Assembly: GCA_003255025.1 (NCBI GenBank)
Contig: QANY01007449.1
Coordinates: 62,001-126,000, forward strand
Length of the DNA: 64,000 nt
Origin: Datisca glomerata
Lineage: Eukaryota > Streptophyta > Magnoliopsida > Cucurbitales > Datiscaceae
Direction: 5' to 3'
Positions 61,001-64,000 of this stretch are shown here, piece after piece. The notes beneath the pieces were generated by a model. That model ran no database searches. It saw only the letters and a program-made list of their open reading frames with translations, and was not told the DNA's origin. The position numbers and the translations under genes are program-made. The stretch's first letter is position 1, and each line of letters opens with the position of its first letter.

Positions 61001-61249
61001 TTCTAATATTATTAGTGATATCTTGTTGGATTGCGAGGGTTTTATAGATCTTTCGTTTTCTTTCTGTCATAGAGAAGTAAATTCTGTTAGCCATAATCTT
61101 GCGAAGCGAGCAGTTTCTTTGAAGGATTCTTTCTGTAGTGGCATTGAATTTCCTCAGTTTGTTTATGAGGTTTTGCGTTTTGATTTTGATGTAAATCGTT
61201 CTTTTTTTAATTAAATTTTCCATACTTGTGTGTCGTGTTTAAAAAAAAA
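61000..61249 (+). pseudogene. LINE RNase H C-terminal piece and poly(A)
   Basis: Open to the stop at 61212-61214. DSNIISDILLDCEGF, FSFCHREVNSVSHNLAKRA are the end of the plant LINE RNase H. It continues in frame from VIVE at about 44602-44610. Poly(A) at 61241-61249 marks the 3' end of the LINE. Confidence 0.88.
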
Positions 61250-62195
61250 TAACTGTTATTTCTCAAATTCATCTATTTGATGCAACTATTTTACAAAAAA
61301 AAAAAATTAAACATCTTTACAATTTAAGTTGAAAAATTGATCTTTCCATTTTTCGCTGCGATTTGTGACTTTTTTCAGTTGAGTTTCTTATTTTTCCTTG
61401 GAGATTATTTTATTATAATGTTGAAATATTATCAGTTCTTTTCATTACATTTTTAGGTCCAATTGTTAGCACTTTTCTCGTTTTCAAAAGAAAATCACTG
61501 TAAGGAGAACCTGATGGAGAAAATGAAGAAATTGATTTGGGTAATTATCGGTTAAGAGACAGAAAAGGAGCAGAATCCGAAGAAAAGTAAATAGCAATAT
61601 CAAAAAAGAGTGCGAAATATGACCGTTGGGACCGTAGGGGTCCCACAATGGGTCTGTTTTTTTTGTTTTGTTTGTTGGGACAGATTTCAATAATAACAAT
61701 CTACGAGAAAACGCATAGGTCTTGCCCAATACTCGGACATAGTTCCAACAGGAGAGGGAAAGAAAAAGGAGAAAAAGAAAAAAAACATATCAAAAAAATA
61801 AAAAGAGAAAATGAGAGATCTTAACCGTCCGTTTTAAAAAATTGACATTTCAGATTACACGAACATAACTTCTAGTTGATCGGAGAGGATTCGGATCAGA
61901 ACTCTTCTGTTTGGTTTTTATGCACTGTTTAGTTTCCCAGAAAATCTCCCTACTGTAGTCTATAGATGATTACTTAGCCGTCCGATTCATCTCGGACGTA
62001 CTACTCTGCACGTGATTCATGGGACCTCTCTCTCTCTCCCTCTCCCATATATTCCCACACTTTTCGCGACTTTCTTTTCCTGGGTTTAATTTGTTCACAC
62101 TCTTTCGGTCTCTGGTTCCTTCTCTCTCTCTCTGTCTCTCTCACTCTCTCTTAATGGTTGAGTTCTTAAGAGTGTTACTGAGAAGAACGAAATTA
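61250..62195 (+). promoter_or_regulatory. Promoter and leader of the GH17 gene
   Basis: No ORF. A pyrimidine-rich stretch (CT repeats at about 62027-62048 and 62118-62152) lies just upstream of the start codon, typical of plant core promoters and leaders. Two related motifs, gtccgtttt at about 61829 and gtccgattc at 61980, are noted. Exact transcription start unknown. Confidence 0.5.
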
Positions 62196-64000
62196 ATGGC
62201 TGTTAGGCTTCTTCTTGTGCTTTTAGCAGTTTCTATTGTTTCAGCTGAAGGTCAGCTCTGTTTTTCCCTTTTATTCTTTCATTTTCTAAGTATTGGTTGT
62301 GTATTTTAGCTTCCTCTGAAGAGTTTGTCTCTTACTCTTATGGTTTACTCACATTTTAATCCTTCATTCAGTTCACATCTCCACTTGGTACATCAATGTT
62401 TGGTAGTGATTTGCATGTTATATGCTTACTTTTGTTTCTCTGTTGGAGCCATACTTGGGCTTAGCTTCATTTCCTTCAGCAAAACCAGGTCTTTTTTTTT
62501 GGGAAAAAAAACATTTTTAGTCCGTTTGGTTCCCAAACACTAACTTTTCTGGATGCTTCACTTGGCTGTGGTAGTTGGTGGAATATTAAATAGGAGGAAA
62601 TGACTTAAAATGAGAAAAGAAATGGTGTTGGGTGGGGATAGTGAATGTTTTAGAAGGGAATACAAGTTGGAGACTGTGCTTCATTTAATAATTTATGAAT
62701 GTCAGAATTTACAGCTCTTATTAGACTTGGATTAAATTCTTTGGGTTCGTATTTAAATGCTCATAGGAAAATCTAATAATTTATTTATCATATATATCAT
62801 TAAATGAAGTCTCTCCTCTCTCTCTCTCTCCACATTTATGTTTTACAATACATGATATGTTACAAGAAGTAACATTTTCTGCTGAAGACAACTAACTCTG
62901 CAGGAGAACTCTGTTTTCAAATTTATGTACAGTTTCTAATTGTGCTTTCTTTTCTCGCAGACGCGTTTGTTGGTGTGAACATAGGAACAGACCTTTCGGA
63001 CATGCCCCATCCAACACAAGTAGTTGCTCTTCTTAAAGCACAACAAATCCGACATGTGCGGCTGTACGATGCAGACACTGCCATACTCATTGCACTTGCT
63101 AACACGGGCATACAAGTCATGATCTCCGTCCCTAATGAACAGCTTCTCGGAATCGGTCAGTCCAACTCCACCGCTGCTAATTGGATCTCCCGTAACGTGA
63201 TCGCTCATTATCCCGCTACAAACATCACATCCATTTCTGTTGGCTCTGAGGTCTTAACCACACTCCCTAACGCAGCCAAACTCCTTGTCAGCGCAATGAA
63301 ATATATTCACTCCGCCCTTATTGCGTCTAATCTCGACCGTCAGATCAAGGTCTCGACCCCCCTTTCTTCCACGGTTATTCTCGATTCATTCCCACCTTCT
63401 CAAGCCTTTTTCAATCGTTCACTAAATCCTGTATTAGTCCCCATGCTTGACTTCTTGCAATCAACCGGATCCTTCCTCATGCTTAATATATACCCTTACT
63501 ATGACTATATGCAATCAAATGGTGTTATCTCGTTAGATTACGCGCTTTTCAAGCCTCTCGCCCCAATCAAAGAAGCTGTCGATGCAAACACAATGCTACA
63601 TTACTCCAATGTCTTTGATGCCATGGTTGATGCTGCATACTTTGCCATGGCCTTTCTAAACTACACCAACATACCCGTTTTAGTGACTGAGTCGGGCTGG
63701 CCTTCCAAAGGCGATCCGAACGAGCCGGATGCTACGCTAGAAAACGCCAACACTTACAACAGCAATTTGATAAAACACGTGCTTAGCAAAACCGGAACTC
63801 CCAAGCACCCTGGGATGGCCGTTAGTACGTATATTTACGAGCTCTATAACGAGGACATGAAAGAGGGGCCGGTCTCGGAAAAGAACTGGGGTTTGTTCGA
63901 TGCAAATGGAAGGCCTATTTATATATTACGCTTGACGGGGTCGGGATTGGTGTTGGCTAACGACACGACGAACCAAACATTTTGTGCTGCTAAGGACGGG
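62196..64000 (+). CDS. GH17 glucan endo-1,3-beta-glucosidase, 5' part (runs off the window)
   Basis: Exons 62196-62250 and 62961-64000 (end of window), joined across a 710-bp GT-AG intron (GAA G|AC). First 365 residues. Residues 1-17 are a signal peptide (Leu/Val-rich, cleavage after VSA). The GH17 domain starts FVGVNIGTDLSDMP. The catalytic acid/base Glu is in ISVGSEVL (E115, Ser in place of the usual Asn before it, as in the close Arabidopsis homologue) and the nucleophile Glu is in VTESGWPSKG (E262). It ends in the linker before the expected X8/CBM43 domain (NQTFCAAK). Closest to Arabidopsis At2g01630 (glucan endo-1,3-beta-glucosidase 3), which is secreted and GPI-anchored and cuts callose. 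A second in-frame ATG at 62154 would add 14 residues; I prefer 62196 because it gives a clean signal peptide. Confidence 0.95.

Larger units (their letters stand above)
40216..61249 (+). mobile_element. LINE (non-LTR retrotransposon), 5'-truncated and split into three pieces
   Basis: Pieces: 40216-40485, 43442-44617 and about 61000-61249. Piece 1 has the RT catalytic motif FADD at 40312-40323. Piece 2 continues in frame ([16 protein letters not shown]), runs through the RT thumb and a zinc-finger (zf-RVT) region with CPMC and His/Cys ligands, and reaches the start of RNase H. Piece 3 has the RNase H end (FSFCHREVNSVSHNLA) and stop, then poly(A) at 61241-61249. Joining at 40485/43442 and 44610/61000 restores the same frame. 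The rest of the 5' part is absent, as expected for LINE integration. Target duplication not found. Confidence 0.9.

Noticed and set aside
62019..62195. Longer N-terminus of the GH17 gene from the ATG at 62019
   Set aside because: In frame, but it would translate the CT-rich leader and bury the signal peptide; the family starts near 62196.

Overview
This is nuclear DNA of a flowering plant, most likely a eudicot. The supported genes have GT-AG introns, very close Arabidopsis counterparts (STY13, ROS3 and a GH17 beta-1,3-glucanase), pyrimidine-rich leaders, and AT-rich intergenic DNA full of plant retroelements. The species cannot be fixed from the sequence.

Three host genes, all on the + strand, sit at the edges. 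A Raf-like STY13-type protein kinase lies at 822-7260 (two exons, one 5.2-kb intron). A REPRESSOR OF SILENCING 3-type RRM protein lies at 8888-11409 (four exons). The first 365 residues of a secreted GH17 glucan endo-1,3-beta-glucosidase lie at 62196-64000 and run off the end. They are unrelated in function, and there is no operon-like organisation.

From about 14 to 61.25 kb almost everything is mobile DNA, and all of it is decayed. In order: (1) a minus-strand Ty1/copia element, 13995-21699, with 1.9-kb LTRs and a TGCGA target duplication, from which reverse transcriptase has been deleted; (2) a 2.2-kb LTR of a second copia family at 24376-26602 with a perfect tRNA-iMet primer-binding site, cut off in its leader; (3) an endogenous caulimovirid-like (pararetrovirus) locus, 27254-39027, made of one head-to-tail run of about 1.2 genome units (7767 bp between primer sites) plus an inverted, internally deleted copy; (4) a minisatellite at 39.2-39.8 kb; (5) a nest of transposons at 40216-61249.

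The nest is four deep. A LINE (+) is split into three pieces. A small copia element (40486-43441, TSD GATTC) sits in its RT-to-C-terminal region. A larger copia element (44618 to about 61000) sits in its RNase H region. That copia is itself opened in gag by a Tat-like Ty3/gypsy element (45013-57671). The gypsy 3' untranslated region carries a 75-bp tandem array and an approximately 3-kb solo-LTR-like insertion (47258-50227, TSD ATTTC). Joining the flanks restores reading frame in the LINE at both interruption points, which supports the order of events.

No tRNA, rRNA or CRISPR was found. Two runs of N (7329-7339 and 45075-45263) are assembly gaps.
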